A DNA stretch of 64,000 bases from Plumapathes pennacea (taxonomy: Eukaryota > Cnidaria > Anthozoa > Antipatharia > Myriopathidae): the NCBI GenBank assembly GCA_964036295.1, contig OZ038471.1, forward strand, positions 12,542,184-12,606,183, written 5' to 3'. Positions 30,423 through 44,400 of this stretch are shown here, in pieces (the first letter of the stretch is position 1; each line of letters starts with the position of its first letter). A program made the translations under genes and the position numbers. Under the pieces are notes generated by a model. That model was not told the origin of the DNA. It did not search any database and worked only from the letters and a program-made list of their open reading frames with translations.

Positions 30423-31519
30423 GTTTACTTCATAGCATATCACGTGATCATATGAACCAATCACCGTGTGCTGATTCTCGACCCAGAAGAAAAAAAAAAC
30501 TCCATTTTTAAGCTCGCCGGGGCCACACCCCGCGAGCAATTAATAATAACTTAGAGGTAATCCTGGCTTTAACAGGCAGCCAATGGAGCTTACTTAAGAT
30601 GGGAAATATTGACTCAGATTTTATAGATCTAGTGATAAGTGTAGCTGCCGTATTCTGGATATGTTGTAGTTTGTCCAGTTCTGTTCCTGATAAGCCGTAG
30701 ATAATACTCTAGCAAGAGTCAAGTTTGGAGGTGACAAAAGCATGAACAAATCTCTGGCAGTCCACCTGCGTCAAGTGTTATCTAATTTTGCTGATGTTCC
30801 TTATGGCAAAGGAAGCCGACATATTACCGACTCATTCATGCCCGATCGATGGCGGATAACTAGGATAAATCTGCAAAGGTGGAGAAAAACTTGCTGGCTT
30901 TAGGCTTTATTCACACATTTTTTGACACACTTTTGTTCAAGATTCACGATCACCATTTGGTGACTAGCCTGACCCGACAGAACCTTTGTTGCTGAAATAT
31001 TCCTTGGAAGTGTGTGTTTCGGCGCAGTCTTTGTGACTAAGATTTCACGGAAGTAACTGTTGAATCAGGAACAACAGTTTTGTTGTGATTGGCTTTTTGC
31101 AATGAAAGAAACAAATACGAACTTATATTTTCTTATTCTGTATTCGTACACAAATGTTTGATGTGTTATACATTTCCAATGGGAAAGCAGTCAAGCTATT
31201 GACTGCGTGACTTTGTACATCGCTCGCAAGCGGCACGTAGAAGCACTCGGAAAATTAGGGCGCCAAAAGTGCTTGAACATCATATTGGGAGCACCATAGC
31301 TTTAGCACCTGGAAGCACTTAGGAAAACAGGACGCCAAAGATACTGGACATCATATTGGGGGCATCATGACTGAAGGTTACGCTGGGTACAAGGTCATGC
31401 ATATTTAATAAGGCAAGAATTTATCAAAGGCATTACTTTTAAAGGCATGGAATCCCCGAAGTATTCGAGTATTAAAAAGTCTCAGAGGTATTTCCCTACG
31501 ATGGAATTATATTAAAGTC

Positions 31520-31672
31520 AACTCTCTCTAAGCGGACACCTCTCTAAAGCGGACAGCCATGCAGATTTGGTCCTTTGCCAATTTTCACCTATTTCTCTAG
31601 TGAACTCTCTCTAAGGCGGACACTAAATGCTAGTCCCGAGGGTGTCCGCCTTAGAGAGAGTTTACTGTAACA
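31520..31672. mobile_element. MITE with CTCTCTAAGGCGGACAC termini
   Basis: The left end AACTCTCTCTAAGCGGACAC and the right end GTGTCCGCCTTAGAGAGAGT are inverted, with a TA after the right CTG. It resembles pogo/Tigger-type (Tc1/mariner) MITE ends (CAGT...ACTG). Confidence 0.7.
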
Positions 31673-31674
31673 CT

Positions 31675-33090
31675 AGCGGGGCCCCCGTAGAATACGGGTG
31701 ACATCGGATTTTCTTTTTTCTTTTCTTTTTTTCTTCCATTCCTTTTTCCCTTATGAAGTCCATTTCGAGCATCTTGGATTGGATGCAGTTTACAGTGTCA
31801 AAGTACGAATTTCTCTGCAGTGTGTTCCACTCGACCATACCACTTGCCGATCGATCGGCCTTAAAACTCCCCGGTTTTCGCCGAACATGCTGCAGCATCA
31901 GCCCCGTATCCAGTAACCTTACAGCTCAACTTATTTTTGTGAGCTCATTTCCGATTTCGGTAAGGTCAGTGGTCGGCATAATAGGCCAATGTATACAATT
32001 TCTTTCGTTTCTTCTGACCGCAAAATTGGATTTTTGTTGATTTTTGGCGGTTCGCCGAGTGGTACACGCACTAGAGAGAAGTTTGTACTTTACCACTGTA
32101 AACTGCTTTCGAGATGCTCGAAATGGACTTCAAAAAAGAAAAGAAAGAAAGAAAGAAAGAAAGAAAAAGAAAATGAAAAAAATATCCGATCACCGTAGTC
32201 TCATAATAATACGCTAGGATTTCGTCGTGTGTCTGTAACGCTCTTTCACAGGCCTCCCCATAAAAACAAACAAAAAACAAAAAAACAACAACAACATGGC
32301 GGAAACTCAGGAGAGAAAGAGTGTACAATAACAGTGGAATCTCCCTGAGTGACCATCTGCCTCAGCGACCAGCTCTCTTAAGCGACCACTTAATAAATGA
32401 CAGATTGATCACTGAGTCAAAGTTCTATTAGTAAACCTCTCTTAAGCTATCGCGACCACCACTGAGGCTCACCGTTTGAGTTTTTCTGCTGCTTTTTTCT
32501 TCCGGTAAACGACCACTCTGTGCTCCCAAAGAGAACATTTCTGAACAAGGACTAGCTTCCTTGCAGAAACCAGACCGAACAAAACACTAACATATGTAAT
32601 GTAACGTGCAACAGGACACAGGGTTGATTTATTAAAACACAAGTTTTTTGTCACTCACAAAAAACTGTATTATTTGACACTGGTTGTGGCTGAAAGCTGA
32701 ATCTCACTTAGGCCTCCCATGGTGAAAACTTCCCGTAAGGGACCGCCTTCCATAAAAGACCACTTGAAGACAAACGAAGGGTGGTCGCTTTCGGGAGGTT
32801 CCATTGTATTGGCCTCTTATCACTGTTCTTTTGGAAATCGGAAACGAGTTTTGAGAGATAACTATTTTGAACTGTCAGGTTACTGAATATGAGGCTAATG
32901 CTGCCGGATGTTAGAAAAACGGGGATATTTTGATGTCGATCGATTGGCGATTCTCCAACTGGTACACGTACCAGAGAGAAGTTTGTATTTTGACACTCTA
33001 AATTGCGTTTGAGATGCTTGAAATGGACTTCAAAAAGGAAAAACAAATGCGTTCACCGTATTTTACGGGGTCCCGCTGGTTCTATAGATG
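31675..33090. mobile_element. TIR-bounded composite element
   Basis: CTAGCGGGGCCCCCGTAGAA at 31,676 is matched in reverse complement by TTTTACGGGGTCCCGCTGG near 33,060-33,080. An internal motif (GAAATGGACTTCAAAAA) occurs twice direct (about 32,124 and 33,022) and once inverted (about 31,757), so two related units are partly nested. No transposase was recognised. Confidence 0.6.
32329..32811. mobile_element. MITE with CAGTGGAATCTCCC ends
   Basis: The left end CAGTGGAATCTCCC and the right end GGGAGGTTCCATTG are inverted. The interior repeats GCGACCA-type motifs. It is inserted in the composite element. Confidence 0.65.
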
Positions 33091-34217
33091 CTGTAGTACA
33101 AAACATTTACACAATATATATGCTGCTTTGGCTACTTTTTCATCAACCTTGCAGAAAAGGTTCGTGCCCGAAATTATGAACAAAAGTGTAGTTTCGTATT
33201 GTCGCTATGATTCGGAACAGATCGTGTATACACTTCTAATAAATACTTATATAATGACTTAGAGATCCAGGGTAACCTTAAATTAACACATTAAGATCAG
33301 AATTTCTCTGATATATATATATATATTTTTTTTTTTTCTGGCAAATAGTAAGTCTTGAAGAATACTTTTAGATATATAGAGAAGGGATTTTTGTCTCAGA
33401 AATTTGTCTTCAAGGCGCTGTACAGAAAACGAAGAAAACCTCCTTATTAACACTGAAGCCATATTGTTGCGGATGCTTTAACGTTCTGGTTAGGTGCGTT
33501 TACTGATCCTAAAACCTGATTTGACGAATAATCCTATGCTCTGAAGCTTCTGGTATTGTTTTGGCACAAAAGAGTTACCTATGCGATTTGTTTGTCTTTG
33601 ACCAGAAACCAATATCACAAGCCATTATTACCAATATTAAAAATGTTTTTTAGTGAAAGTGTTTTTATCCTCTGAAAATATTCAACACGCACAAGTTCCC
33701 AGCCGAAAAAGCTGACAGCGTTAACGCTCTTACTACTTTTCTACCAACAAAAGCTGTATGTTACCAATGGAAAACCGGCATGCTAATAAGAGCTCGAATT
33801 TTCAGAGTAAAATTGGTAATAAAATCAGGATATGCTGTGTAAAGGATTAGAAATCGTATAGAGGCACTACAGATATAGACTGTGTGAATTTATATCGATT
33901 CCCAATTGAGCTGCCTACTTCCACCTACTAACACAAACGTGTATGGTACATATTGTCTGTCGTCACAAATCAATATTGAAAACTCAAAAGAATACAGTTC
34001 TTGAACGAATGACAAAGCTAAACTGCGTTTTTCACCGGCATTTGGCTTATCTCTGATAAACGCTTTTCATATAGGTGCCACACGTATCTAAACATAATTT
34101 TACGTGCAATATGATATCAAGCAAAGCTAATGATTGACATATACTCATCTGCGACGTGCTTGAATGAACAAATGAGCAAATAAAAGCGCATTCTGTTTAC
34201 AACAGAATTAATCGCGT

Positions 34218-37200
34218 ATGAAAACAAGCATGGGACGTTTCGTTCTTCCTTTGCGTCAAAACGCATGGGAAATTTTGGTTTTTGTTTGGCTTTTGAGCGC
34301 ACCGTTTTCATGTGGATATAAAAGACTAAGAATGGCCCACGTGGTAAGAGAATTTTAATTTGCAATTTAAAATTGAACGTTGTCGTTTTAAAGGAATACT
34401 CTATCCACCTAATTAACATGTCGACGATATTTCTCTTATTAATCACTGAAGAGGTACGAAGCCTTTTGTAAATATGGGCTAAAAAAGCAAATCTATTTAA
34501 GCCATCTCGGAGCCGCAGTCATTCATGATCCGTCATTCCGATCCGTGATGAAAATCTTAAGAGAATGTAAATTATAGAAAAGCAGAACTCCAATAAGAGG
34601 ACACCATCTTGGCAAGGAAAAGTGTCCCCTGACTGGGGGTGTCCCTTGAATGGAGGTAATCAATAAAAGGAAAATATCAGGGTCTTTTAACCCTTTCACT
34701 CCCAGGAGTGATCAGCAATAATTTTCTCCTTCAGTTTTTCACCAAAGATATATCATACAGTATGGTGAACTTGGCTTTTGATAGCTTGCTCAGATGAAAG
34801 CTGATTCAAGTATAAATTCTCTCTACATCTCCCATATAGTTTCAGTCTTCTCGAATAGTTGGGAGAATCTGTACTTAGAGCTTAGGAGTGAAATAGTTAA
34901 TCACACGGTTGTTCTTTTTCAGGTATATCGACACGGAGATCGTGCACCTGGGAACCCTTACCCCACTTATGCACATCTGGATCACTGGCCAGACGGCATT
35001 GGGGAATTAACACAGGTTTGTAATCTTCTTAAGCCTCAGGTTAATGATTTACCAGTAGCCATTACATGTATATGTCCTACTAACCCTGCATACCATGAAT
35101 TCTACGGTCAAGAAAAGAAAAGCTCACAGTAGATATTTATACAGTCGAAGCTCTCGTAGGCGACCTCCTCAGGAGTTCGAAAAAGTGGTGCTTACTACAA
35201 GAATGAGCTCTCGTAAGCGACCACATGTTCAAACAATAGAGGCTGGTCGCTTACAAGAGCTTTCAGCATAAAGCTGCTCGGATGCTCCACCCAAAACTCC
35301 CCCAAACTTTTAATTCGAGACCTTACCAAACGAACCATTAGCGCAATGTCATATTATTACTGTAAATGCGATCAAGTAGTGTTCACTTTTAGTTAATCCC
35401 GGAAAAGGAATAACGATACTGATTGATAAAATATTTTGCTTTGGAGCTAAGCTATGTCGAGACTTGAACCGGGAGTTGTCCAAAATGTCAGCGTGAAGGT
35501 TTTGAACACAATCCCGAAAAACTTTTTCCCCAAAACAAGCAAAACTTTGGATCCTTTTAGCTATTCCTATTCTAAAATAGGTCAATTGAACGCACCCTAA
35601 ATTTCGGAGTTTGGTAACAATTCAAACGGGGTTTCACAATGGTGGTTGTACCTAAAGGGTCGCAGGGAGAGCTTTGACTGTATTCAATAGGACCACATGC
35701 CGTGCTATTGAAAATGGTTAGATGAAATTCCTTGGACTGTCAAAATTGCCAAAATGGCTCGGCCGTGATTGAATTATTTCTAAATACTAAACAGTACGTA
35801 GTCCTGTTGTTTGTCTATTATACTGTACACGAGGAAAACAACTTGAATTTACCTCCTGTGCAACCTCTGCTTTTATACTGGCTGATAAAGTGGCTAAACA
35901 CATCACATCAGTATAATAATGATACAAATTAGCTTGCAATGCAGGCGTATTTCAGTGGCGAATTAGCGCGTTGCGCTCTAGCCGACATATAGGATTAGGG
36001 AAACTGAAGAAGCCTGGGATGAGTACAAAAAGAAACACAGAACAAATTATCCGTACATCCACAGAGCCAACCGGTGTTAAGGTAAAGCAGAGCTGGCGTT
36101 TGAGGGTTGATTGGTGAATCACTAACTTTTCTTCCTGTAGATCGGAATGCGGCAAACTTACGAGCTAGGGAAGTTAATGAGGCTGCGCTACGTCACAGCG
36201 GCTAAACTGTTAAGTTCGGAGTACAAGCATCAGGAGGTAAGTAGAACATTTGTATACATTGATCGATAAATAACATTAAATTCAATATATAGATTTATTA
36301 CACGACTTCACATTTTCGAGTGCAAAAATAAATGCGAAAACGAATGCAAAGATGGGAGCGTATTGCACTCGTCAGAAACCAGATCAACTGGTTTATTAGC
36401 TTACGTGATTAATTTTCGCAATCAAAGCTTACGAACGCGTCATTTTTTGTTCCATTTTGCTCACGGCGAGAACGTTTGCCCTGCTTTGTTTGTCGTATAA
36501 TAAACAATTTATTACACGAAAAGTCGTGCAATACGGCTTTATTTTTACTTGTCAGTTTTATTTTTTCTCGCCTGAAGCAGGCTCGAAAAAATAAAACCGA
36601 CTCGTAAAAATACTCCGCCGTATTGCACTCCTTCCCATTTAATAACCTCTATATACAGTCGAATCCCGCTATTTTGAAGTCGCACGGGACATAAGAAAAA
36701 GTTCGAAATAGCGGGGTTTCGAAATAGCCGATAGTAAATGACTGAAAAAATTTCCAAGGGGATTCAGCTTGATTTCGAAATAACGGGACTTCGAATTAAC
36801 CGAGTTCGAAATAGCGAGGTTCGACTGTATATATCATCATGTCTGCCCTAAAAATAACTTGATACATGAGAATGATACACGCCACTCTAAATAGATCTAG
36901 AAGGCTTCTTAGGCCAGGATCAAACGCCGTACTCCACATGAGCCGAACTCAATGCAAATGAGCAAAATTCATTGTTCAGCAAATTTGCACTGAGTTCGGC
37001 TCATGTGAAGTACGGCGCTTGCCCCTGCCCTTACATTGTTTTTAACAAAATTATGATAACGTAATGTGCAGACTTTTCGTTTTACACAACTCTACTTTAG
37101 CTAAGCTTTGAAAGTTACAATACACATCGTTGCCATAGTTCCTTAGATAAAAATTTGCCCACAGTTCTTACGGCGCAGATTTTCCTCTAAAGTAATGCTG

Positions 37201-38426
37201 GTTGTGGTAACCAAGGGCATTGCTTTTTTCTTTTTTTTCTTTTGTCTTTCGAAGGTTCGGGTTACAAGTAGTGATTTGGATCGAATTCTGATGAGCGCGG
37301 AGACTCAAATGAACGGACTTTATCCACCAAGAGGGAGACAGGTAATTCGGGCTTGAGAGGCAGGAATTTCTTACGTAATTGGTACCATCGAGTCTCACTT
37401 TTATTAGCTTTAGGCAAACAGACTAGTTGCTGCCTTTACATGTTCACAAAAAGTAGAAGCAGCAAAGAAAGGAGCATTTGTGTGATAGCGATGCCAAGTT
37501 AAGATCAATATAGTTTTAGGCCAAAAATTGCCAATCGCGACAACTCAGAGTGGAAAGCTTTATGATAGAAGAAATGCTTAATTAAAACCTCGTCTTGAAA
37601 ACTTGAGATTTCCAAGCCTCCCTTACATGAATTATCGGGAGGAGGAGAGGAAACAAGACAAATAAATTAAAATTTAGACTCTGATCATTAGGTCAGAGTC
37701 TAAATTTTAATCTATCTGTCTTGTTTCCTCTCCTCCTCGTGCTTTTTATTTTTCTTAGAATTTTTGTTTTTTGTTTTCTGTTTTTGTTTCTGTTTTTGTT
37801 TTGTTTTTATACTTCTTGCTGCTGTTCTATTACAGATTTGGCGACATAATCTGGACTGGCAGCCGATCCCAGTGCACACAGTGCCATCAGCTGGGGACCA
37901 TGTAAGTTATATAAGTTATAACAGATTAACAGACAAGTATTTTAGACACCTTTTATTACCTATTTTACATTGAATTTTGCGTAAGCAATAGCTCAAAATA
38001 TTAAAAGTTACTGGTTTTTATTACTAATTTAAGTCTAAATACATACACGGGTGGCATTGGAGATAAGGTCATTTATGCTCACCTGCTTGGTTTCTCGACA
38101 GCTTCATCGTCCTATTGTCAAATCGTGTCCTCGATTTGACCAGTTGGAAGAGCTTTCTCATGCACTCCCAGAATACCAGAAAATTGACCAAGAGGCTAAG
38201 GTAAAGAAAGTTTGTGGGCGCACTACTTTCCTGTTGCCTGTCATCAATGTACAAAACCCATGGAGGGAAGGGGGGGGGGGGGGGGGGGGGAGGGTGGAGA
38301 GGGGGACTCCCATATAAAAAAGGACAGGGACGTTTGTCTCTTACCGCTTACTAGGGTGCTCAACATCAAATGCTGACATATTTATGTGACTTGGTACCGT
38401 TTTGGGATCGGGTGTCTGTTGAATGG

Positions 38427-38457
<31 letters not shown>

Positions 38458-41400
38458 CCAGGAAAACTGATATTAATGCACAAGCTTATAGTCACGTACT
38501 TTTAGTACCTTTCAGGGGTCAAAAATAGCTCGAGCCACGCCCATTTTAGTACCTTTCAGGGATCCACGCGAAAATGCCCGACGAGCATCCCCGTCCTTTT
38601 TATGTGGAAGACCCACCCCCATGTGTCTACTGCACGTTGAAAATGCAAAGAAACGATCACACATTCAATTTTGACCTTCTTTCACGTCCAGTGACCAGAC
38701 AAATTGAAATGGAGACTACTGCCACTTAAACTGCTTCTTAAAGAGCCTGTCTCAACCGTGATCCTTCGCGCGCTCTGGCGCCATTTTCGACTTTACGGAA
38801 ATTCGGTTTTTCAAGTGTTTGATGACAATCCGATTGAATCTTCTTCCATCAATCAGCCGATCAATGAATAATCAAGCTAATCTTTCAACTAAATAGTTCT
38901 ATAATCTTTCTACCCATTTTTTTTGGATTCGTTTGTGTTTTGTACCGAGGTTTTTTCAATATGTATAATGTTCACCGTACCGATCAACCGGCGGCCAAAC
39001 AGCCGCGGAGAGGCAGGCCGCCAAGAGGCGAAAACATACACCAAAGGGAAGGAAGGAAGCCACGGAATGGAAAGAACAAACTCACAGGAGGTTCGCTGGA
39101 CTCTTATTCCATCAATTAAGCGCCATCTCGGATGTTGAAGCTAGCGACCAGGTGCTGCTGTCGACTGCATGCTTAATACATATATCGCGGCCTTCAAAGG
39201 TCAGAGTGGATTTGTGTCTAGTTTCTTGACTCAGCGTGTGGAAATATAAGTGCTTCTAGTTATTTTCATTATTTTCGTGGTTGTTTTCGCTGTTTGTGAT
39301 GAACCTCGAAATACGTCTGCCAGAAGAACCGCCTCAACGCAAAAATTATGTCATTTACCGACAGGACACAAGACTGACAGAGATACACAGGAAAATCATT
39401 CGGATGAGCCTCCAGTAAGGTTCAGAAATGGAAATTCATCTTGCAAATCAACCGAGGTTATGGATGTGATTTCCAAAGTAGTTTTTGTCGTCCGATCTTC
39501 GATATAGAATTTCGGTTGGAAATGCACTAATTAGACATTCAGAATCAAAGGCACATCTTTTCGGCTCAGCTCAGTCAAAGTCAACACAGAAAAATTACCT
39601 GAAATTCAGGTCCAGTGGTTCAAGATTTATCTTTCTAATTAACCGAGGTTTTAAATGTCATTTTGAAAGCTGTTTTCACGTGCTTAGACATAAAATTGCC
39701 ATTTGAAATGCGCTAATCAAATATTCATAATCGCGCGTGTGAAAATGTCTAGACCACTACTTTTGATAACAATATTAGACGCGCGCAGTTAGTTGCAGGA
39801 AATACAGTGTCTTCGCTGTGCAATGCTTCAGACTCGACGATTGACCACAGATAAAACGACGATTGCCATTACTTTCTTCAGGAAAATTGTCCGCTTTCAG
39901 TGCAATGAAGCTGTACAAAGAGTGTTGACGTCACACGCCAAATGTAAACAATAATATACGCGCGCGAAGGATCACGGTTGAGACAGGCTCTTTAAAAAGA
40001 ACAGCAGTAGAACAGGTTGGAGAAATATCAGTGACCTTAAAACGAGAAAAATGCTGGTGTATCAACTAAAAATTGATTGAGGTACTGGAACGCCGTAAGA
40101 GTAACAGTAGCTGACGTTTCGCGGATAAGCCCTTTGTCAGAGCGAATGAGAGGATTATGGATAACGGGGGTTAAATATGGAAGAAACTGACTTCAGAGGA
40201 AAAGCATGAATTTTTTGATTGGCTGCTGTTGACTGAGCACAAAAAGTCAAAGTAATCAGTAAATGTATGTGTCCCCACTGCTGAAAACGCGTCATGCGAA
40301 ATTTTTGCGGCGAATTCCATTTATAACACCAAGCACCAGTTTTTACTCGTACTGCTGTTCTCTGTCTCTGGCTAAGTTGGGATTTATCTTAAGGAACAAA
40401 AATTATTTATCCATTCCATTTTTATTGATATATCATTTAGAGCTTTTTAAATATTGTTATATAATATTAGCTATTGGCTAGTCTGTGTTATTGGTCAATT
40501 TTTCCTTTTCCAGAATAAACTTTGCCTCTTATTTTTTGAAAATCTACAGAGTTTTTTCAAGTGGCTTGCACCTTTTGCTGGGAAGCTGTATGATCTGTCA
40601 ACCGATAAAATACTTTTTTCAGTATACGACGCCATGCGCGTAGACGTAAGTAGCCATGTAATATAGACATGAATGTTTTACTGGAAAATATACCGTGCGT
40701 AAAATCCATACGAAACTACATCCGGGACCCGAGTGGTGTATTTTCCATATCCTTACTAGTGAAGATATCAATGGCATCATTTCTCGCTTTTGCAAGGTTG
40801 TTTGTGCATTTTCTCTTTTAAACTCTCGTGTCTGTATAATAAAAAGAAAATTACACGGCGGCTTGAAAATATGGATTATGCTGTATCATCTCGTGGTAAA
40901 AACAATATTTTTACTCGCTCGCGCAGCGCTCGTTTGTAAAATATTGTTTTTACGACTCGAAAATAAGATTTACATCTTCGTGCCGCCGTGTAATATCCTC
41001 TATTTAATGATAGTGTAAGATGACTGACTCGGCTTTGATTTGGTATGTGATCATGCTAAAGGATATTAAAATACCGTTATCCAGTAATAATTACATATAC
41101 ATGTAATAGGACTACATGCTGTCCAATTTGGTAATAATTGGTAATAATTGGATGAGAAAAATTCCGAGGACTGCCAAAATTGGACGAGGCCGCAGGCCGA
41201 GTCCAATTTGGCAGTCAGAGGAATTTTTCGAATTCAATTATTACCAAATTGGACAGCACGTAGTCCTGTTATGTGTTAATTATATTGTATACGAGAAATA
41301 AATAATAAGTGCTATGTTTGAAAAGGCATTTATTGTATATACTGTAATGTCAACTGCAAAGTGGCTTCCATGAAGTTTTAGCTGAAAATGTTTAACACTA

Positions 41401-44400
41401 AAATTGCCCCATTCATATACAAATGCACATACTGTAAAACATTATTTGAAGAATATCACAAAATTGAAATAAAATAACTTATGCTTCTCTAAGGATGCAC
41501 GAGTGTCACGCCAGATAAATCATTAATTGAAATCACAACAATTGACAATAATAAATGCATCAAATTAGAATGTCATAACACTGAGGTGTCTGAGCCAGAA
41601 GCCAAAGCTTTGATTCTCTTCCACATTCTGCCTTGATTCTCGTCCACGTTCTACCTTGATTCTCTTCCACATTCTACCTTGATTTTCTTCCACATTTTAC
41701 CTTGATTCTCTTCCACATTGAGTAAATAATTGCGAGCCCTTAGGCATTTTCCTACTAAATCCTTTACGCTAGATGGAAAATGTTGCACATTAAGTACCGA
41801 CTTTCAAGAAATAGATGTTACAGGTATTTTTATTTTACAGTATAATACGAAGGTTTTTAGGTTATACAGTATAACTATATATCATAACGAGCACTCCATT
41901 TACTTCGCTAGCAACCGCTCATTGCATCTTTTTTTAACTAAATTTAATCATTTTTAGATGCTTCACAACTTACCACTTCCGTCTTGGGCCAGTAAATTCG
42001 TAGTTGAAAAACTGGAAGAGATTGCCACATTCCAATTCAATTGGTACCTAAAGGGTCCTGCCAAACAAAGACTTCTAGGAGGTAAGGCTTAATCTTTCAG
42101 TTTGCGACTTAAATGAGGGCAGATATATCGAATACAAGAATCAATTTTTTGGGTCAGCGGGAGTCTGCATTTAGTTTGATTCTGCTAAGGTCGACGTTTG
42201 ACCCCGTGCTAATTTGCTCTGCAATAGGCATAGACAAGTGACTCACCCGCCCTAAAGTTTCCCACCTCTTTAAATGCCTAAAGTGGAAAGAAAAGCAACG
42301 AAAAAATGAAAAATATGTCATCTTTGAGGCGTTAAATTTGGCGGCGGTAAATGTCCGACTTTAGGCTATTTGCATTAATGAATCCCGTGGTGCAGTAGCA
42401 TTTTCAAATTGTAAAATTTAGGTCCAAAGCTATTCGATATCATTTCAGTACCCATAAAAGCCTTAAGCAGACTTCATCAGTAGCAACATTTCTGTTGACA
42501 CCTCTGTTGGTTCCTAGGACCGCTGGTTGGCGACGTAGTGAAAAACATGAAGGGCTACAAAGAAGACCCGAGCAAAGTGAAAAAAATGTACATTTACTCA
42601 GGGGTAAGGGCGAGTACTATAGTGAGGTTTAGGGGTGGATTCGGGCTGGTTTCTGGCAGTGGGTATCCAGTCACCTATCAGCTTATACTTTTTATTTTTA
42701 CATAACCCCCTCTAGGCGACCAGTTATCCAGGGGGGGGGGGGGGGGGGGGGGGTCTTCCACATAAAAGTGACGGGGATACTCGTCGGGAATTTTCGTTTC
42801 GACTCTTACAGGTGCTAAAATGAGCGTGGTTCGAGCTTAATTTGACCCCTAAAAGGTATCAATAAAAACATACCAAGAATGTAAAGTTTCGATGCCTTTA
42901 ATTGCTTCAAAGAGGATATCATCAAGCACTTTATCCCTTGCTGTTTTCAAACAAAAAGAGTTCATTCGACTGACACCTGACCCCTAAACGGTACCACGTC
43001 ACATAAAAATGTCAGCGTTTGATGTTAAGCACCCTAAGCGGTAACAAATCTGTAATATTGACCTCTAAGCGGAACAACGAGCATTCCCGTCCCTTTTTAT
43101 ATGAGAGTACCCCCCCTGCCCAGTTATGTAGAGCTGGTTACTGAAAGACGCAATTTAATCGTGCGATGTTTAAGGTCTTGTTCCATGGTTTCTACACGTT
43201 CGTCTTTGTAGATTCAAAGTTGCTTATGGGCTTTGACACACAATTTTGTGTAGAGCTATGGTGTCTTCACTTTTACCCTCGCGCTCGTTCACCGACTTAC
43301 AAAAACATCCCAAAGACTGACACTGAAAATAGTTGTGATTCAGCGTCTAAAACTGTGTTTCTCGTTATAGCATGGCGACACATTAGCTGCTCCGATGGCC
43401 GCACTTGGTTTATATGACGATATTATTCCACCGTATTGCTCCGCTCTGATGTTTGAACTCTATGGATATGATGACGGGTAAGCTACAAAAAGCCCTCCGG
43501 GGGAGGGGGTACTCCCATATATAAGCCATATAGGTATGTGCCGCCCCAAAGGGTTTCGTTTTCAAGCATTTTTACTCTGGTAAGAAAAGTCCTCGAATAC
43601 AACCTCCCAAAATTACTTAATTAGGTAATTTGCTGTAATTGTTTGGATTTGAAGTACAGTGGCCATGAGCACAGAACAAGAGCTGTATTCACTAAACTTT
43701 TCGTAAGAATGTTCGTACGAATAAATAGTCACGACGTTTGTACAAAAGTTCGTGAGAGCTAGTCACCAAACTTCCGTACAAAGTTCTTAGCCATACGTTG
43801 CGTAAAGTGGCATCAAGAATTCAATAAGCAAATCGCTGCGAAGTTTACATTTCACACAAACCTTGGCCATGATACTTTAGAACAGACAAAAAATATTAAA
43901 GAATGTTAAAGAACTGCATTATTTTATTGCTCTGACTGACACAAAACAATACAAAACAACTTTACAGAGGTTCTTCTAAACCTCATCCCTCGATTAAGCA
44001 GTCTGCAAATGTCTCGTTACCGAGCGAGTTGCGTGTAGTTTTTCTGGACGTTTCTCTGTTCAAAGGCATAAAAAGAGGTGATTTGTTTCTAGAAGTATAT
44101 AAAAAGGGTCACCATTTCGAGCTCAGATTGATATTTGAAAAGATAAGGGTTTGAAAACCAGGTGGGAGTCCGTATAAAATTTCTTCAAGTTCCCCGGTCC
44201 TTCCCGTGGGGTTCTATAAAACGATATGTTCAGTTTTATTCTCTTTGTAGGAGTGACCTTAGCGTCAGAATATATTACCGTTTTGGAAAAGAAAACTACC
44301 TTCGTCAACTCAAACTGCCAGGCTGTACTCTAGACTGTCCTCTGGATCAATTCATAAGGTAATGTATAGTGTAACGTATTTGTCAATATTTAAATCGTGA

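Larger units (their letters stand above)
23222..30545 (-). mobile_element. 1.5-kb element, copy 2, split by Ty3/gypsy
   Basis: Reverse-oriented copy of 2,802-4,315: 30,545-29,637 plus 23,807-23,222, about 1,495 bp. Both ends (GAGCTCGCGG near 23,247 and CCCCGCGAGC near 30,535) correspond to copy 1. It is inserted in the LINE. The host empty sequence at the later gypsy insertion point is visible in copy 1 as GTACGATAAGCAG (near 3,690, reverse complement). Confidence 0.8.
22746..30840 (-). pseudogene. 5'-truncated LINE relic split by nested insertions
   Basis: The minus-strand reading from about 30,830 to 30,546 gives non-LTR reverse transcriptase C-terminal motifs: RFVHAFVTSKLDSC, LDKLQHIQNTAATLI and KLHWLPVKARITSKLLL. 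After the 1.5-kb element the reading resumes at about 23,221 with the RSLNRNLLAIPKYHTVKY segment and the typical C-terminus DRAFSVATTKLWNSLPENVR (about 23,095-22,970), then a 3' UTR and the ATT tail. In-frame stops and indels show it is dead. The class is a CR1/L2-like clade, by motif recall. Confidence 0.8.
30841..34217. other. Repeat-filled gap before the phosphatase cluster
   Basis: Holds a pogo-like MITE (31,520-31,672), a TIR-bounded composite (about 31,675-33,090) with a further MITE inside (32,329-32,811), and AT/T simple repeats near 33,310-33,340. Between about 33,100 and 34,200 I see nothing supportable other than the probable promoter region of copy A. Confidence 0.5.

Noticed and set aside
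34117-34446. 109-codon minus-strand frame
   Set aside because: Antisense shadow of phosphatase exon 1. The same applies to 46,249-46,596.
41608-41719. Regulatory repeat or coding repeat
   Set aside because: A 23-bp unit in an intron, with no conserved frame and absent from the duplicate gene; best read as a simple minisatellite.
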